Source of the DNA: Paracoccaceae bacterium
GTDB taxonomy: Bacteria > Pseudomonadota > Alphaproteobacteria > Rhodobacterales > Rhodobacteraceae
Length of the DNA: 64,000 nt
Assembly: GCA_026419405.1 (NCBI GenBank)
Contig: JANZZL010000095.1
Location: 1-64,000 of the forward strand
Reading direction: 5' to 3'
Under the pieces are notes generated by a model. The model was given only the letters and a program-made list of their open reading frames with translations, was not told the DNA's origin and did not search any database. Below are positions 9,378 through 17,925 of this stretch, piece after piece. The translations under genes and the position numbers were made by a program. Numbering within the stretch: position 1 is the stretch's first letter; every line of letters begins with the position of its first letter.

Positions 9378-9568
9378 CGGGCCCTCGCGCGGTGCCGCGG
9401 CGGGCTGCTCGTTCCGGTTCGCGTGGGAAACTGACTGAACGGCCCGCCGACGGTATGTCAGCCGGTAATGCAGCGGATGATGCGGCACGAACCGTCCATG
9501 CCGGCGCTTATACGCCCGCCGCGCGCGACTGCCAAGACATTCGCCGCCCGCCGTGGCAGGATGCAGCC

Positions 9569-9916
9569 ATGAGCCGGGATCTCGTCAACGCGATCTGCCG
9601 GCGCCTGCCCGGCGCCGAGGTGTCCGACCCCTGGGGCGGCGGGCACGACGCCTGGAAGGTGGGCGGACGGATGTTCGCCTGCATCGGCGCGGTGATGCCC
9701 GGCGTCAGCGTCAAGACCCAGGGCATCGAGATGGCCGAGATGCTGATCGCGGCCGGCATCGCCGTCCGGGCGCGCTACTTCCACCGCAGCTGGGTGACCC
9801 TGCCCTGGGGCACGCCCGAGGACGAGCTGCGCCACCGGATCGACGCCTCCTACCGCCTGGTGCGGGGCGGGCTGCCCAAGCGGGTTCAGGCCGCGCTCGG
9901 GCCCTGGCCGGACTGA
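9569..9916 (+). CDS. MmcQ/YjbR family DNA-binding-fold protein
   Basis: A 115-residue protein of the YjbR/CyaY-like fold (MmcQ family). Recognisable pieces are the N-terminal [31 protein letters not shown], then [36 protein letters not shown], where YxLVxxxLPK is the family's C-terminal hallmark. Function is not established for the family. The ATG start matches the family's usual length; an upstream in-frame extension is not conserved-looking. Its stop is 67 bases before the next aminotransferase gene. Confidence 0.8.
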   Translation: MSRDLVNAICRRLPGAEVSDPWGGGHDAWKVGGRMFACIGAVMPGVSVKTQGIEMAEMLIAAGIAVRARYFHRSWVTLPWGTPEDELRHRIDASYRLVRGGLPKRVQAALGPWPD

Positions 9917-9983
9917 CCGCCGCGGTTTGACAATCGCCCCGCGCCGTGGCCACGTCCGCCCCCTGAAGGCGGGAGGACACCAC

Positions 9984-11219
9984 ATGCGACTCGGGGCGCG
10001 GACCGCGCATATCCTCGGCGGCGGCGACGACGGGTGGGCGATCTACTACCGCACGCGCGAGATGGTCGAGGCCGGCGAAAGGGTGCTCAACCTCACGATC
10101 GGCGAGCCCGACATCCGCACCGATCCGGCGATCCTGCGGGCGATGCACGAAAGCGCGCTTGCCGGCAACACCGGCTACACCTTCGGCGCCGGCAAGCGCG
10201 CGCTGCGCGAGGCGGTGGCGGCGCGCGCCGAGGCGCGCACGGGCGTGCCCACCTCCTGGCGCGAGGTGGTGATCACCCCCGGCGGGCAGGCCGCGCTCTT
10301 CGCGGTGCACATGGTGCTCCTGTCGGAAGGCGACACGGGCCTCTACTGCGACCCCTACTACGCCACCTATCCCGGCACGATCCGGGCGACCGGCGCCGCG
10401 GCGCTGGCGGTGCCCACCCGGCCCGAGGACGACTTCGCCCCGACCGAGGCGGCGATCGCGGCGGCCGCGCGCGCGGCGGCGGGCCGGGCGCGGACGCTGC
10501 TGATCAACACGCCCAACAATCCCGCCGGCACGGTCTATTCCCGCGCGACGCTGGCGGGGATCGGGCGGGCGGCGGCGGCGCACGACCTCTGGATCGTCTC
10601 CGACGAGGTCTACGAGACCCAGGTCTGGGAGGGGACCCATGTCAGCCCGCGCGCGCTGCCCGGCCTCGCGCCGCGCACCGTCGTGGTCGGCTCGATGTCG
10701 AAGGGGCATGCGATGACCGGCTCCCGCCTCGGCTGGGTGATCGGACCGCAGGAGGTGGTCGAGGCGGTGACCACGCTGGCCACCAGCACCACCTACGGCG
10801 TCGTGCCCTTCATCCAGGACGGCGCGCTCTTCGCGCTGCGGCAGGGCGCGGCCTTCGAGGCGGCGGTGGCGGCCCCCTTCCGCCGCAGGCGCGACCTCGC
10901 CCTCGCCCTGCTCGCGGGGTCCGAGGCTGTCCGGCCGGTGCCCCCGCAGGGCGCGATGTATCTCATGCTCGACATCCGCGCGACGGGCCTGTCGGGGACC
11001 GCCTTCGCCGAGGCGCTCCTCGCCCGCGAGCGGATCGCGGTGATGCCCGGCGAGAGCTTCGGCGCGGCCGCGGCGGGGCATGTCCGCGTCGCCATGACGA
11101 TCGCCGACGATGCCTTCGCCGAGGCGATCCGGCGGCTGGAGCGCTTCGCGGCGGACCTGGCGCGCGGCGGCAGCGCGGACCCCCGCCCGCGCGCCGCGGT
11201 CAGTCGCCCAGACGGCTGA
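9984..11219 (+). CDS. Class I/II PLP-dependent aminotransferase
   Basis: A 411-residue fold-type I aminotransferase. GYTFGAGKRALREAVA, the INTPNNPAGTVYS segment, SDEVYETQVW (the Asp that binds the PLP nitrogen) and SMSKGHAMTGSRLGW, with the Schiff-base lysine near residue 240, are all present. Substrate specificity cannot be read from sequence; it resembles aspartate/arginine:pyruvate-type enzymes. The ATG before RLGARTAH is chosen because GGGAGGA sits six bases upstream; a longer in-frame start lacks a ribosome site. The 3' end overlaps the convergent lipoprotein gene by 20 bases. Confidence 0.88.
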   Translation: MRLGARTAHILGGGDDGWAIYYRTREMVEAGERVLNLTIGEPDIRTDPAILRAMHESALAGNTGYTFGAGKRALREAVAARAEARTGVPTSWREVVITPGGQAALFAVHMVLLSEGDTGLYCDPYYATYPGTIRATGAAALAVPTRPEDDFAPTEAAIAAAARAAAGRARTLLINTPNNPAGTVYSRATLAGIGRAAAAHDLWIVSDEVYETQVWEGTHVSPRALPGLAPRTVVVGSMSKGHAMTGSRLGWVIGPQEVVEAVTTLATSTTYGVVPFIQDGALFALRQGAAFEAAVAAPFRRRRDLALALLAGSEAVRPVPPQGAMYLMLDIRATGLSGTAFAEALLARERIAVMPGESFGAAAAGHVRVAMTIADDAFAEAIRRLERFAADLARGGSADPRPRAAVSRPDG

Positions 11220-11817
11220 AGCTGCCGCGCTGGTCGGGCCCGGTTCCGAGCCAGCCCGCGATGGTCGCCGCGACGTGGTTGGTGATGACCGACCGCTGGG
11301 TCTCGCCCGCGCTGCGGCGCCGCACCGCCTCGTAGCCCGAGAAGGCCGGCGTCTCGGCCTGGATCAGTTCGGGGCCGCGCAGGGTCTCGCCGGTGCGGGC
11401 ATCGACCACGGCGATGTCGAACTGGATGTTGTGCACGCCCGCGTCCGTCAGCCGCGCCTCGGCCTCGAAGGTGAGCGCGTGGAAGCGCCGCACGGTGACG
11501 AGGAAGCGCACCGGGCGCGGGCCCCTCAGGCCGGACGCGCCGCGGGTGATCGCATCGTCGAGGATGGCCGCGATCTGCGCCTTGCGGTCGCCCGGCGGAT
11601 CCTCGCGCCAGACGATGTCGGCGCGCGGCACGAGCGACTTCTCCTCCGACACGGTGAGCTGCTCGGGCACCCGCACCGCGACATCGACGACGCGCCAGCC
11701 GCGCGACACGGCCGGATCGACCGGCGCGGCGTAGTAGGTGCGATAGGTCGCGCCGCAGGCCGCGACGAGCAGGACGATGGAAAGCGCCGCCAGGGCCCTG
11801 AACCTTGCCACCATCAT
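11200..11817 (-). CDS. Predicted lipoprotein (DUF6778-like)
   Basis: A 205-residue predicted outer or inner membrane lipoprotein. The N-terminus is a signal peptide ending in the lipobox LVAAC, so Cys at about residue 21 should be lipidated. The rest is a small soluble domain with the segments RGWRVVDVAVRVPEQL, IAAILDDAITRGASGL and FDIAVVDARTGETL. It resembles uncharacterised alphaproteobacterial lipoproteins annotated DUF6778; this is recognition by eye. The first two codons are both ATG, so the start could be three bases shorter. Function unknown. Confidence 0.75.
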   Translation of the reverse strand: MMVARFRALAALSIVLLVAACGATYRTYYAAPVDPAVSRGWRVVDVAVRVPEQLTVSEEKSLVPRADIVWREDPPGDRKAQIAAILDDAITRGASGLRGPRPVRFLVTVRRFHALTFEAEARLTDAGVHNIQFDIAVVDARTGETLRGPELIQAETPAFSGYEAVRRRSAGETQRSVITNHVAATIAGWLGTGPDQRGSFSRLGD

Positions 11818-11996
11818 GAAAACTCCCTCTTCCTTCCCCGGTCCGGCGCGAACGGATCGCCGCCGGCCACCGGAATGCCAGTAACACGCACGGGTTAAGC
11901 GTGTCTTGGTGATTCTCCACGGCCGCCAGCGTCGCTGGACAATTCGGCAGCCTTCGGCCAGTTTCGTGGCCGCAATCGACGGAACCCGCGGGTGAC

Positions 11997-12938
11997 ATGG
12001 CCGGGCGCAGGATCATCATCGACACCGACCCCGGCCAGGACGACGCCGTCGCGATCCTGCTGGCGCTGGCCAGCCCCGAGGAGATCGAGGTTCTCGGCAT
12101 CACCGCCGTGGCCGGCAACGTGCCGCTGCGCCTTACCCAGCGGAATGCGCGGATCGTCTGCGAACTGGCCGGCCGGCGCGAGGTGAAGGTCTTCGCCGGC
12201 TGCGACGCGCCGCTCGCGCGGCCGCTGGTCACGGCCGAGCACGTGCACGGCAGGACCGGGCTCGACGGGCCGGTGCTGCCCGAGCCGACGATGCCGCTGC
12301 AGGAGGGCCACGCGGCCGACTTCATCGTGGAGACCCTGCGCCGCGAGCCCCCCGGCACCGTCACGCTCTGTCCGCTCGGGCCGCTCAGCAACATCGCCAC
12401 GGCCTTCCGGCGGGCGCCCGACATCGTCGGCCGGGTGCGCGAGATCGTGCTGATGGGTGGTGCCTACTTCGAGGTCGGCAACATCACCCCCTCGGCCGAG
12501 TTCAACATCTACGTCGATCCCGAGGCGGCCGACATCGTGTTCCGCGCGGGCGTGCCGCTCACGGTGATGCCGCTCGACCTCACGCACAAGGCGCTGACCT
12601 CGCGCGAGCGGGTGGAGGCCTTCCGCGCCCTGGGCACGCCGGTCGGGCGGGCGGTGGCCGAGTGGACCGAGTTCTTCGAGCGCTTCGACAAGGAGAAGTA
12701 CGGCTCGGCCGGCGCGCCGCTGCACGACCCCTGCGTGATCGCCTACCTGATCCGGCCCGAGCTGTTCGCGGGCCGCCACATCAACGTGGTGATCGAGACC
12801 GAGGGCCGCTACACCACCGGGATGACGGTCGCCGACTGGTGGCGCGTGTCGGGGCGCGAGCCCAACGCCCTGTTCATGCGCGACGTCGATGCCGAGGGCT
12901 TCTTCGCCCTGCTGACCGAGCGCCTCGGCAGGCTCTGA
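11997..12938 (+). CDS. Inosine-uridine preferring nucleoside hydrolase family protein
   Basis: Hydrolyses the N-glycosidic bond of ribonucleosides for purine/pyrimidine salvage. The 313-residue protein carries the family calcium-binding signature DTDPGQDDAVAILLAL near residues 10-25. It also has LGITAVAGNV, the LCPLGPLSNIA-type motif (TLCPLGPLSNIATAF), LMGGAYFEVGNITPSAEFNIYVDPEAA and a C-terminal HDPCVIAYL containing the catalytic-site His-Asp. Which nucleosides it prefers is not evident. It is followed 22 bases later by a YbaK-family gene in the same direction. Confidence 0.92.
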   Translation: MAGRRIIIDTDPGQDDAVAILLALASPEEIEVLGITAVAGNVPLRLTQRNARIVCELAGRREVKVFAGCDAPLARPLVTAEHVHGRTGLDGPVLPEPTMPLQEGHAADFIVETLRREPPGTVTLCPLGPLSNIATAFRRAPDIVGRVREIVLMGGAYFEVGNITPSAEFNIYVDPEAADIVFRAGVPLTVMPLDLTHKALTSRERVEAFRALGTPVGRAVAEWTEFFERFDKEKYGSAGAPLHDPCVIAYLIRPELFAGRHINVVIETEGRYTTGMTVADWWRVSGREPNALFMRDVDAEGFFALLTERLGRL

Positions 12939-12960
12939 CGGCGCCGGGGGTGGATCCGCC

Positions 12961-13431
12961 ATGAGCCGCAGCCTCGCCCGGGTCGAGCGCGCCCTTGCCG
13001 AGGCCGGGATCGCGGCGCGGATCCTCGAGGTGCCGGGCGAGACGCGCACCGCCGGTCAGGCGGCCGCGGCGGCCGGCTGCGCGCTCGACCAGATCGTGAA
13101 GTCGATCGTCTTCGCCGGCACCGAAGACGGCCATGTCCGGCTGTTCCTCACCGCCGGCGGCAACCGCGTCGATGCCGCGAAGGCCTCGGCGCTGGCGGGC
13201 ACGCCGCTCGGGCGGGCCGGCGCGGAGCTCGTGCGCCGCGAGACGGGCTTCGCGATCGGCGGGGTCTCGCCGCTGGGTCTGCTCGCTGCGGTGCCGACCT
13301 GGTTCGACCCCAGGCTGCTCGACTTCGACCTGGTCTGGGCGGCGGCCGGCACGCCGCGCCACATCTTCGCGGCCGACCCGCGCGCGCTGCTGCGGGCGAC
13401 CGGCGCGCGGCTGGCGGCATTCACCGGCTGA
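12961..13431 (+). CDS. YbaK/EbsC family aminoacyl-tRNA deacylase-like protein
   Basis: A 156-residue protein of the YbaK/ProX editing-domain fold, a family that clears misacylated tRNAs such as Cys-tRNA-Pro. Seen: the KSIVFAG segment with the conserved lysine near residue 47, then the FAIGGVSPLG motif near residue 100 that lines the active site, and RHIFAADP near the C-terminus. The specific substrate is not assignable. Probably co-transcribed with the nucleoside hydrolase upstream. Downstream of its stop begins a regulatory region with two palindromes. Confidence 0.85.
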   Translation: MSRSLARVERALAEAGIAARILEVPGETRTAGQAAAAAGCALDQIVKSIVFAGTEDGHVRLFLTAGGNRVDAAKASALAGTPLGRAGAELVRRETGFAIGGVSPLGLLAAVPTWFDPRLLDFDLVWAAAGTPRHIFAADPRALLRATGARLAAFTG

Positions 13432-13445
13432 GCCCTGGCGAGGCG

Positions 13446-13466
13446 GATGTGAAAAAGATTCACATC
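13446..13466. promoter_or_regulatory. Palindromic operator candidate 1 upstream of DUF2852 gene
   Basis: Perfect inverted repeat GATGTGAA, five-base spacer, TTCACATC. It matches the second palindrome 58 bases downstream in arm sequence and spacer length but not in spacer sequence, the behaviour expected of a dimeric regulator site. It lies just upstream of a possible -35 (TTGAAC, 13472-13477). Confidence 0.7.
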
Positions 13467-13502
13467 ACCCCTTGAACCCCCGGCCGCGGCCCCCATCTGC
13501 CC

Positions 13503-13525
13503 TGATGTGAAGCGATTTCACATCA
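13503..13525. promoter_or_regulatory. Palindromic operator candidate 2 upstream of DUF2852 gene
   Basis: Perfect inverted repeat TGATGTGAA, five-base spacer, TTCACATCA, 28 bases before the ATG of the DUF2852 gene. It would overlap the transcription start if the TTGAAC at 13472 is used as the -35. Two copies flanking the promoter suggest cooperative binding or looping. I cannot name the regulator; the spacing differs by one base from a Crp site. Confidence 0.72.
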
Positions 13526-13553
13526 ACCGCAACCGCGCAACGGGAGACTGCCG

Positions 13554-14012
13554 ATGACGATGATGCCCGAGACCGCGGCCGTGCCGCGCCACGCCTGGCT
13601 CGGCAGGGCCGAAGCCTGGCTCGACGAGCGGGGGAAGGGAGCCTGGATCGCCGCGATGGTCCTCGGCTTCATCCTCTTCTGGCCCCTCGGCCTTGCCCTT
13701 CTGGCCTACATGATCTGGAGCAAACGCATGTTCAACGGAAGCTGCGCCGCCCGCCGCTGGAACCATGCCGCGCACCGGCATTCCTTCAGGTCCTCGGGCA
13801 ACAGCGCCTTCGACGCCTACAAGGCCGAGACGCTGCGCCGGCTCGAGGAGGAGCAGGCCGCCTTCGAGGCCTTCCTGCAGCGGCTGCGCGAGGCCAAGGA
13901 CAAGGCGGAGTTCGACCAGTTCATGGCCGAGCGCGCCCGCGCCGCCCGCAGCGGCGAGCGCACCGGGACCGAGGGGCGCAGCGGACAGGGCGAGGGCCCG
14001 GTCGAGATCTGA
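13554..14012 (+). CDS. DUF2852 domain-containing membrane protein
   Basis: A 152-residue protein with one transmembrane segment near residues 33-55 (WIAAMVLGFILFWPLGLALLAYMIW). A charged helical C-terminus follows (LRRLEEEQAAFEAFLQRLREAKDKAEFDQFM), likely a coiled coil. This arrangement is that of alphaproteobacterial DUF2852 proteins, whose function is unknown. A GGGAG ribosome site lies ahead of the ATG. It sits alone behind two strongly matching palindromes, suggesting dedicated and probably stress- or signal-dependent control. The gene downstream (RDD protein) is in the same direction 68 bases away. Confidence 0.82.
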   Translation: MTMMPETAAVPRHAWLGRAEAWLDERGKGAWIAAMVLGFILFWPLGLALLAYMIWSKRMFNGSCAARRWNHAAHRHSFRSSGNSAFDAYKAETLRRLEEEQAAFEAFLQRLREAKDKAEFDQFMAERARAARSGERTGTEGRSGQGEGPVEI

Positions 14013-14080
14013 CCCCGCAGCCTCCGGGGGCGTGCCGCGGCGCGCCCCCTCCCCCTTCGCCTTGCCGCCCGAGGACCGTG

Positions 14081-14521
14081 ATGAGCCACGCCCTTCCCGA
14101 CCCCTACGCCCAGGCCGAGTTCTACGACGACATCCCCGCCAAGCGCTTCATCGCCTGGCTGGTCGATGCCGTCCTGATCCTCGGGCTCTGCCTGCTGGCG
14201 CTGCCCTTCACGTTCTTCCTCGGTCTCCTGTTCTTCCCGCTCCTGTGGCTGGTGCTGGGGTTCCTCTATCGCTGGGGCACGCTTGCGTCGGGCTCGGCGA
14301 CCTGGGGGATGCGGCTGGTGGCGATCGAGCTGCGGCGCGGCGACGGTGCGCGGCTCGATGCCGCGACCGCCTTCGCGCACACGCTCATCTACACCGTGGC
14401 CATGGGCACGCTCGTCCTCCAGGCGCTTTCGGTCGCGCTGATCCTGCTGTCGCCCCGGCGCCAGAGCCTCGCCGACCATCTGCTCGGCACCGCCGCGCTG
14501 AACCGCGCCGCCGCGCATTAG
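14081..14521 (+). CDS. RDD family membrane protein
   Basis: A 146-residue integral membrane protein of the RDD family, with three hydrophobic helices. The first (AKRFIAWLVDAVLILGLCLLALPF, near residue 22-45) contains the Arg and Asp that name the family. The third region has SPRRQSLADHLLGTAAL, the typical C-terminal end with QSLADHLxGT. The ATG is used as the start; a GTG immediately before it is in frame. GAGGA lies five to nine bases upstream. Function of RDD proteins is mostly unknown; some are linked to ion transport. Confidence 0.82.
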   Translation: MSHALPDPYAQAEFYDDIPAKRFIAWLVDAVLILGLCLLALPFTFFLGLLFFPLLWLVLGFLYRWGTLASGSATWGMRLVAIELRRGDGARLDAATAFAHTLIYTVAMGTLVLQALSVALILLSPRRQSLADHLLGTAALNRAAAH

Positions 14522-14608
14522 CCACGCCGCGGCAAGGGGCTTCACAGAGGGCGGGCGGCTTGCTAGCGTTCCGCTCAGTCGTCGCCCGCATTCCCGCGTC
14601 CGAGGCCC

Positions 14609-15448
14609 ATGCGCCACACGCTGCCCATTGCCCCGCAGTTCTACGTGACGGCGCCGCAGCCCTGTCCGTATCTGCCCGGCCGGATGGAGCGCAAGCTGTT
14701 CACGGCGCTGCAGGGCGACACTGCCGAGCGGCTGAACGACACGCTCTCCAAGCAGGGCTTCCGGCGGTCGCAGAACGTGCTCTACCGTCCCTCATGCGCC
14801 GATTGCCAGGCCTGCCTGTCGGCGCGCATCCGGGTGGCGGACTTCGTGCCCTCGCGCAGCCAGCGGCGCGCGATGCGCCGCAATGCCCATCTGCGCCGCG
14901 AGGCGACGAGCCCCTGGGCCACCGAGGAGCAGTATGCCCTGTTCCGCCGCTACCTCGACAGCCGTCATGCCGATGGCGGCATGGCCGACATGGACATCTT
15001 CGAGTTCGCGGCGATGATCGAGGAGACGCCGGTCAGGAGCCGGGTCGTGGAGTATTCGGCCGACCCGCCGCCCGGCGCCCGCCGCCGTCCGCTCGCCGCG
15101 GTCTGCCTGACCGACGTGCTCGACGACGGGGTGTCGATGGTCTACTCCTTCTACGACCCCGACCGCGAGCGGGACTCGCTCGGCACCTACATCATCCTCG
15201 ACCATATCGAGATCGCCCGGTCGGCGGGGCTGCCCTACGTCTATCTCGGCTACTGGGTGCCCGGATCGGCGAAGATGGGCTACAAGTCGCGCTTCTCCGC
15301 GCTCGAGATCTACAAGGGCGGCCAGTGGCAGGACATCGGCAACCCCGAGGACCACTCGGGCGCCACCCATCCGCTCTCGGTCGATCCGATCGCCGAGCAG
15401 GTCGCCAAGATCACGCTGCCCGACACCCGCCCCGTGGGCAAGGCCTGA
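14609..15448 (+). CDS. bpt: Aspartate/glutamate leucyltransferase (Bpt, arginyltransferase family)
   Basis: Transfers leucine from Leu-tRNA to N-terminal Asp/Glu of proteins, marking them for ClpAP degradation through the N-degron pathway. The 279-residue protein shows the N-terminal [34 protein letters not shown] with the paired cysteines, and RNAHLRR. The C-terminal acyltransferase-like domain includes [25 protein letters not shown] and [23 protein letters not shown]. Automatic annotation often calls this family arginyltransferase; the bacterial form is Bpt. It stands alone, with the convergent TRAP operon downstream. Confidence 0.9.
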   Translation: MRHTLPIAPQFYVTAPQPCPYLPGRMERKLFTALQGDTAERLNDTLSKQGFRRSQNVLYRPSCADCQACLSARIRVADFVPSRSQRRAMRRNAHLRREATSPWATEEQYALFRRYLDSRHADGGMADMDIFEFAAMIEETPVRSRVVEYSADPPPGARRRPLAAVCLTDVLDDGVSMVYSFYDPDRERDSLGTYIILDHIEIARSAGLPYVYLGYWVPGSAKMGYKSRFSALEIYKGGQWQDIGNPEDHSGATHPLSVDPIAEQVAKITLPDTRPVGKA

Positions 15449-15552
15449 CGGGCCGCGCCTGCGGCGCCCGGGGCGCGGGGGGCGCGCGGATCAGCGGGGC
15501 GCGCGCGGCAGGGGACGGCTGACCCGAGCCCCCGGCGCGTGCAGGGCGCGGG

Positions 15553-17910
15553 TCAGCGGCCCATCAGCTCGGGCAAGATCGTCACGATGCCGGGGAACAG
15601 CCACAGGATGCCCAGCGAGGCAAGCTGGATCAGCACGAAGGGCACGATGCCGCGGTAGATGTGGCCGGTCGTCACCTCGGGCGGCGCGACGCCGCGCAGG
15701 TAGAACAGGGCGAAGCCGAAGGGCGGCGTCAGGAAGCTGGTCTGGAGGTTCACGGCGATCATGATCGTCACCCACTTGGGGTCGAGCGTGCCGCCGTAGA
15801 TCACCGGCCCGACGATCGGGATCACGATGTAGACGATCTCGAGGAAGTCGAGCACGAAGCCGAGCAGGAACAGGATCAGCATCACGAGCAGGAACACCGT
15901 CCATTCCTGGTCGAACGAGCGCAGGAAGTCCTGGATGTAGTGCTCGCCTCCGAAGGAGATGATGACAAGGTTCAGCAGCTGCGAGCCGATCAGGATGGTG
16001 AAGACCATCGAGGTGATCTTGGCGGTCTCGCGCACGGCCGGCGTCAGCACGCCCGTCCGCCAGAGCACGACGGCCGCGTAGAGGATGCCGAACATCGCGA
16101 AGTGGTAGGCGGCCTGGGCGACGGCGAAGGCGATCCACTGCTCTGCCGTGGCCCCGCCGAGGCCGACGCGCAGGTCGAAGTTCACCCCGACGAGGATCAT
16201 GATGACAATCGCGAACGAGGCCCAGATCACGACCCGGCCCGACCGGTTCTCGGCCCTGAGCTTGCGGTAGGCGGCGAGCATCAGCGCCCCGCCCGCGCCG
16301 AGGGCGGCGGCGGGCGTGGGGTTGGTGATCCCGCCCAGGATCGAGCCGAGCACGGCCACGATCAGCACCAGCGGCGGGAACACGACCCGGATGAGGTCGT
16401 TCGCGCCGAGCTGGCGCACCGCCGCGCGCAGGCCGTATAGCACCGGCAGCGTCGGCAGGAGCAGGATCAGCGCCGTCCGCCCCTCGGTGGTCAGCGGCGT
16501 GATCAGGAACGCATCGGCCGCGAGCGCCGCCGCCACGCCGGCGAGCCCGATCCAGATCGGGCGCGCATCGGCCGAGGGCGCAACGCCCCTTGCCGTCGTC
16601 AGCACCAGCGCGAGCAGCAGGTAGAAGGCCGCGATCCCGGTTCCGACCGGCGCGGCGGCGGCGAGACGTTCGGCGCGTGCCGCCTCGAGCTCCTCGGCCG
16701 AGCGCCGGTGCGCCTCCTGCACGCCGCCGGCGGCGTCGATCGCGGCCTGCTGGGCCACGGCGGCGTCCCACCGCTCCTGCCCGTGGAGCGCGATCATCGA
16801 CTCGCGGCACTGGGGCGAGACATTGGTGCGCAGCGTCGCGGTCGCCCCGGCCTCGGTGAAGGCCCCGACGGTCAGGTCCTGGCTGCCGACAAGGCCGAGC
16901 TGCGCGGCAAGGAGCGTGCCGCCGATCAGCGCGCCGGGCGCGCCGAGGAACCAGGTCAGCGCCTCGGCGCGCGTGATCACCTCGCCGCTGACCCGCCCCT
17001 GGCCGCGGACCGGCGGCGCCTTCGACGGGTTGAGCAGCGCGAAGCCGAGCGCATAGGCGCCGTAGAGGGCCGCGAGCAGGATCCCCGGCAGGAGCGCGGC
17101 CTGGAACAGGGTTCCGACCGAGACGACTGCCGCCTCGCCGAGGTAGGTGAGCGCGTCGGAACAGCCCGCCTCGAGCGCCCGACGCTCCTGCGCGGCCGAG
17201 TAGATGTCGCCCGCCAGCGTGCCGAGCAGCACGATGACGATCGAGGGCGGGATGATCTGCCCGAGCGTGCCCGAGGCGGCGATCACCCCGGTCGCCAGTT
17301 CCCTCGAGTAACCTGCCCTGAGCATGGTGGGCAGGGCGAGAAGGCCCATCGTCACCACGGTTGCGCCGACGATCCCGGTCGAGGCCGCGAGGAAGGCGCC
17401 CACCACCACGATCGAGACGGCAAGGCCCCCCGGCAGCGGGCCGAAGACGCGGGCCATCGTGGTCAGCAGGTCGTTGGCGATGCGGCTGCGCTCGAGCACG
17501 ATGCCCATCAGCACGAACATCAGCACCGCCAGCAGCGTCTCGATCGAGGGGCCGGCGATCACCTTCTCGTTCATCCGGTTGACGATGAAGGCGAGGTTGC
17601 GGTCGAGCGCGAGCTGCCAGCCGCCCTCGAACAGCGGCTGCTCGACGCGCGGCAGTTCGGGGTAGCGGAACACCGAGATGTTGAGCGGGTTCACCCCCTC
17701 GGCGACGAGCTGCCGGTACTCGGGGGCGTTGGTGTCCACCGCCTGGTGGATCAGCAGCCCCGCGCTGTCGAGCGCGGCGATGATCGCGAAGGAGATGATC
17801 GCCGCGCCGCCGATCGCGAAGGCGACCGGAAAGCCGGTGAGGATCCCCGCGAACAGGCAGAGGAACACGATGATGAGGCCGATCTCGATGCCGTCGAGTC
17901 CGAAGGGCAT
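15553..17910 (-). CDS. dctM: TRAP transporter large permease subunit, extended DctM
   Basis: Twelve-or-more-helix Na+-driven permease of a tripartite TRAP transporter in the inner membrane. Canonical DctM pieces are at both ends: FPVAFAIGG near residue 30, GAFLAASTGIVGATVVTMGLLALPTMLRAGY, GTLGQIIPPSIVIVLLG, then NLQTSFLTPPFGFALFYLRGV. At 785 residues it is far longer than the usual 430. Extra material occupies roughly residues 55-110 and 290-540, including a charged soluble stretch (PQCRESMIALHGQERWDAAV) and additional hydrophobic helices. It lies in an operon after dctQ and dctP. Similar elongated DctM proteins accompany TakP-like binding proteins; this link is recall, not tested. Confidence 0.88.
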   Translation of the reverse strand: MPFGLDGIEIGLIIVFLCLFAGILTGFPVAFAIGGAAIISFAIIAALDSAGLLIHQAVDTNAPEYRQLVAEGVNPLNISVFRYPELPRVEQPLFEGGWQLALDRNLAFIVNRMNEKVIAGPSIETLLAVLMFVLMGIVLERSRIANDLLTTMARVFGPLPGGLAVSIVVVGAFLAASTGIVGATVVTMGLLALPTMLRAGYSRELATGVIAASGTLGQIIPPSIVIVLLGTLAGDIYSAAQERRALEAGCSDALTYLGEAAVVSVGTLFQAALLPGILLAALYGAYALGFALLNPSKAPPVRGQGRVSGEVITRAEALTWFLGAPGALIGGTLLAAQLGLVGSQDLTVGAFTEAGATATLRTNVSPQCRESMIALHGQERWDAAVAQQAAIDAAGGVQEAHRRSAEELEAARAERLAAAAPVGTGIAAFYLLLALVLTTARGVAPSADARPIWIGLAGVAAALAADAFLITPLTTEGRTALILLLPTLPVLYGLRAAVRQLGANDLIRVVFPPLVLIVAVLGSILGGITNPTPAAALGAGGALMLAAYRKLRAENRSGRVVIWASFAIVIMILVGVNFDLRVGLGGATAEQWIAFAVAQAAYHFAMFGILYAAVVLWRTGVLTPAVRETAKITSMVFTILIGSQLLNLVIISFGGEHYIQDFLRSFDQEWTVFLLVMLILFLLGFVLDFLEIVYIVIPIVGPVIYGGTLDPKWVTIMIAVNLQTSFLTPPFGFALFYLRGVAPPEVTTGHIYRGIVPFVLIQLASLGILWLFPGIVTILPELMGR

Positions 17911-17925
17911 GTCCGCTCCCGCCGT

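Noticed and set aside
13446-13525. Crp/FNR sites
   Set aside because: The TGTGA and TCACA halves are separated by seven bases, not the six of Crp, and the outer bases extend the palindrome in another way; FNR halves are absent.
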